Positions 63,480 to 64,000 of a DNA stretch of 64,000 bases are shown here, one piece after another. Within the stretch, counting starts at the first letter, position 1; the number at the start of each line of letters is the position of its first letter. Source of the DNA: Hydractinia symbiolongicarpus (taxonomy: Eukaryota; Cnidaria; Hydrozoa; Anthoathecata; Hydractiniidae). The translations under genes and the position numbers were made by a program. The stretch covers positions 34,623,501 to 34,687,500 of the forward strand of contig NC_079878.1 in assembly GCF_029227915.1 (NCBI RefSeq), read 5' to 3'. Under the pieces are notes generated by a model. It saw only the letters and a program-made list of their open reading frames with translations. It was not told where the DNA came from and searched no databases.

Positions 63480-63852
63480 AATATCAGATAAATATCGCTA
63501 AATACATGTTGGTACGAATATGTGACCCAACCGTTGTAACTCAAACGGACTGACGCCGTTAGAAAGTCAATGAAATACAGTTTTTGAGACTGTCGCTATT
63601 TCTTCATCGCGCGATAACGGCTAGGATTGGTCCCACAGTAAAAAATGACTTATTAATCTAAATTTTTAAATGAAACGCTACCACAGCGCCCAGTGTAACT
63701 GCTGAGTTTCGGCAATCATGTCAAATTAAGAAGAATGTTATTTCTTGGAGTCCAATTGTCTCCTTTACCACAGTTATCAGGTCACAGTCCAAAGTTCGTT
63801 CAATTAAATCCCACTGTCAATCGTTTCACTGTTAAAAGCGATGCAACCTAGT
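63480..63852 (+). repeat. Reference monomer (Y front fused to Q-type end), 373 bp
   Basis: One full 373-bp period, used for composition. By hand count it holds 78 C, 66 G and 17 CpG (expected about 13.8), so GC is 38.6% and CpG observed/expected is about 1.2. The CpGs cluster around the gcgcgcgataacgg-type box and the aagcgcta/cagcgccc boxes. Because 373 is 3 x 124 + 1, an open frame cannot continue in register through successive monomers. The unit contains two gtcccac boxes about 195 and 178 bp apart, but the two halves are otherwise not clearly alike. Confidence 0.9.
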
Positions 63853-64000
63853 AATATCAGATAAATGTCGCTAAATTTATGTTGGTACGAATATGTGACC
63901 CAACCGTTGAAACTCAAACGGACTGACACCATAACAAAGTCAATGAAATGTAGTTTTTAAAACTATCGCTATTTCTTCAGCTCGCGATAACGGAGAGGAT

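Larger units (their letters stand above)
1..64000. repeat. Satellite DNA array, about 373-bp monomer, entire window
   Basis: The same unit recurs from the first to the last base. Landmarks such as cctagtaatat, gttggtacga, acggactgac, gataacgg, cccagtgtaa and gtcccaca return in fixed order about every 373 bases. Measured spacings are 747 (two units), 1,117-1,118 (three), 1,490-1,495 (four), 1,864 (five) and 3,726 (ten). All copies I read are on the same strand and no foreign sequence interrupts them. Both ends are cut inside a monomer, so the true array is longer than 64 kb. Subtypes are divergent from one another, yet copies of one subtype are often nearly identical, which is the signature of higher-order organisation. 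A centromeric or pericentromeric location is inferred from this organisation and not shown by the sequence. I do not recognise the family. Confidence 0.98.
61564..64000. repeat. Right-edge X, Y, P and Q monomers
   Basis: X and Y monomers, a P monomer with private cccaccttcaatcg (62281), aaaacatgttgg (62346) and a switch to an X tail (about 62460). Two X monomers follow, each ending in gtgtaactgctgag (a Y front on an X tail, at 62945 and 63320). Then come Y and a final Q-type monomer cut by the window end. An X monomer has gataacgcctagg (62866). Confidence 0.8.

Noticed and set aside
1-64000. CRISPR array or other prokaryotic repeat locus
   Set aside because: The whole 373-bp period repeats with no short repeat plus unique spacer pattern, and no cas-like or other genes are present.
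1-64000. CENP-B box
   Set aside because: I looked for the nTTCGnnnnAnnCGGGn pattern and its complement. gtttcggcaatcatg and gcccgcgataaggg come nearest but lack required bases.
1-64000. tRNA, rRNA, telomere repeat, microsatellite or transposon terminal repeats
   Set aside because: Nothing in the monomer resembles these, and no stretch departs from the satellite sequence long enough to hold one.

Overview
The whole 64 kb window is one uninterrupted satellite DNA array. A unit of about 373 bp (372-374 bp depending on subtype) is repeated head to tail roughly 171 times, always in the same orientation, and both window ends fall inside the array. I found no convincing protein-coding gene, RNA gene, transposon, telomere repeat or unique sequence. 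The window therefore looks like part of a centromeric or pericentromeric heterochromatin block of a eukaryote, recovered by long-read assembly. I do not recognise the monomer as a named satellite. A hand count on one monomer (63480-63852) gives 38.6% GC and 17 CpG where about 14 are expected. CpG is thus not depleted, which fits a lineage with little germline CpG methylation (many insects and other invertebrates) better than a vertebrate or seed plant. That is an inference.

Monomers fall into recurring subtypes, which I name X, Y, P, Q, A, B and C (local labels only), plus chimeras between them. They build higher-order repeats (HORs) whose unit size changes along the array. Left edge, 1-745: diverged monomers. 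746-4700: tetramer of about 1,493 bp. 5226-7466: X-Y dimer of 747 bp. 7467-16304: mixed P, Q, B, C, X and Y monomers with several deletions. 16305-43790: a homogenised core of A, B and C monomers, with local units of 745-746, 1,118, 1,490-1,491 and 3,726 bp. 43791-49266: mixed monomers with a 1,117-bp trimer and a 745-bp dimer. 49267-54168: X-Y dimers, then a 1,864-bp pentamer (X-Y-P-Q-B) present twice. 54169-64000: mostly X-Y dimers with P and Q monomers, including an imperfect duplication at 2,603-bp spacing.

The most informative pattern concerns the core. The flanks on both sides carry the order P-Q-B (P-Q-B-C at 12001-13491). The core subtype A has the front of P joined to the back of Q, so the core A-B-C series can be derived from P-Q-B-C by one unequal exchange that removed a monomer length. 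The X/Y/P/Q flanks on both sides of an A/B/C core resemble the layered expansion described for other centromeric arrays. The only recurrent small structure I see is a short inverted repeat whose outer base pair changes on both sides in some subtypes.
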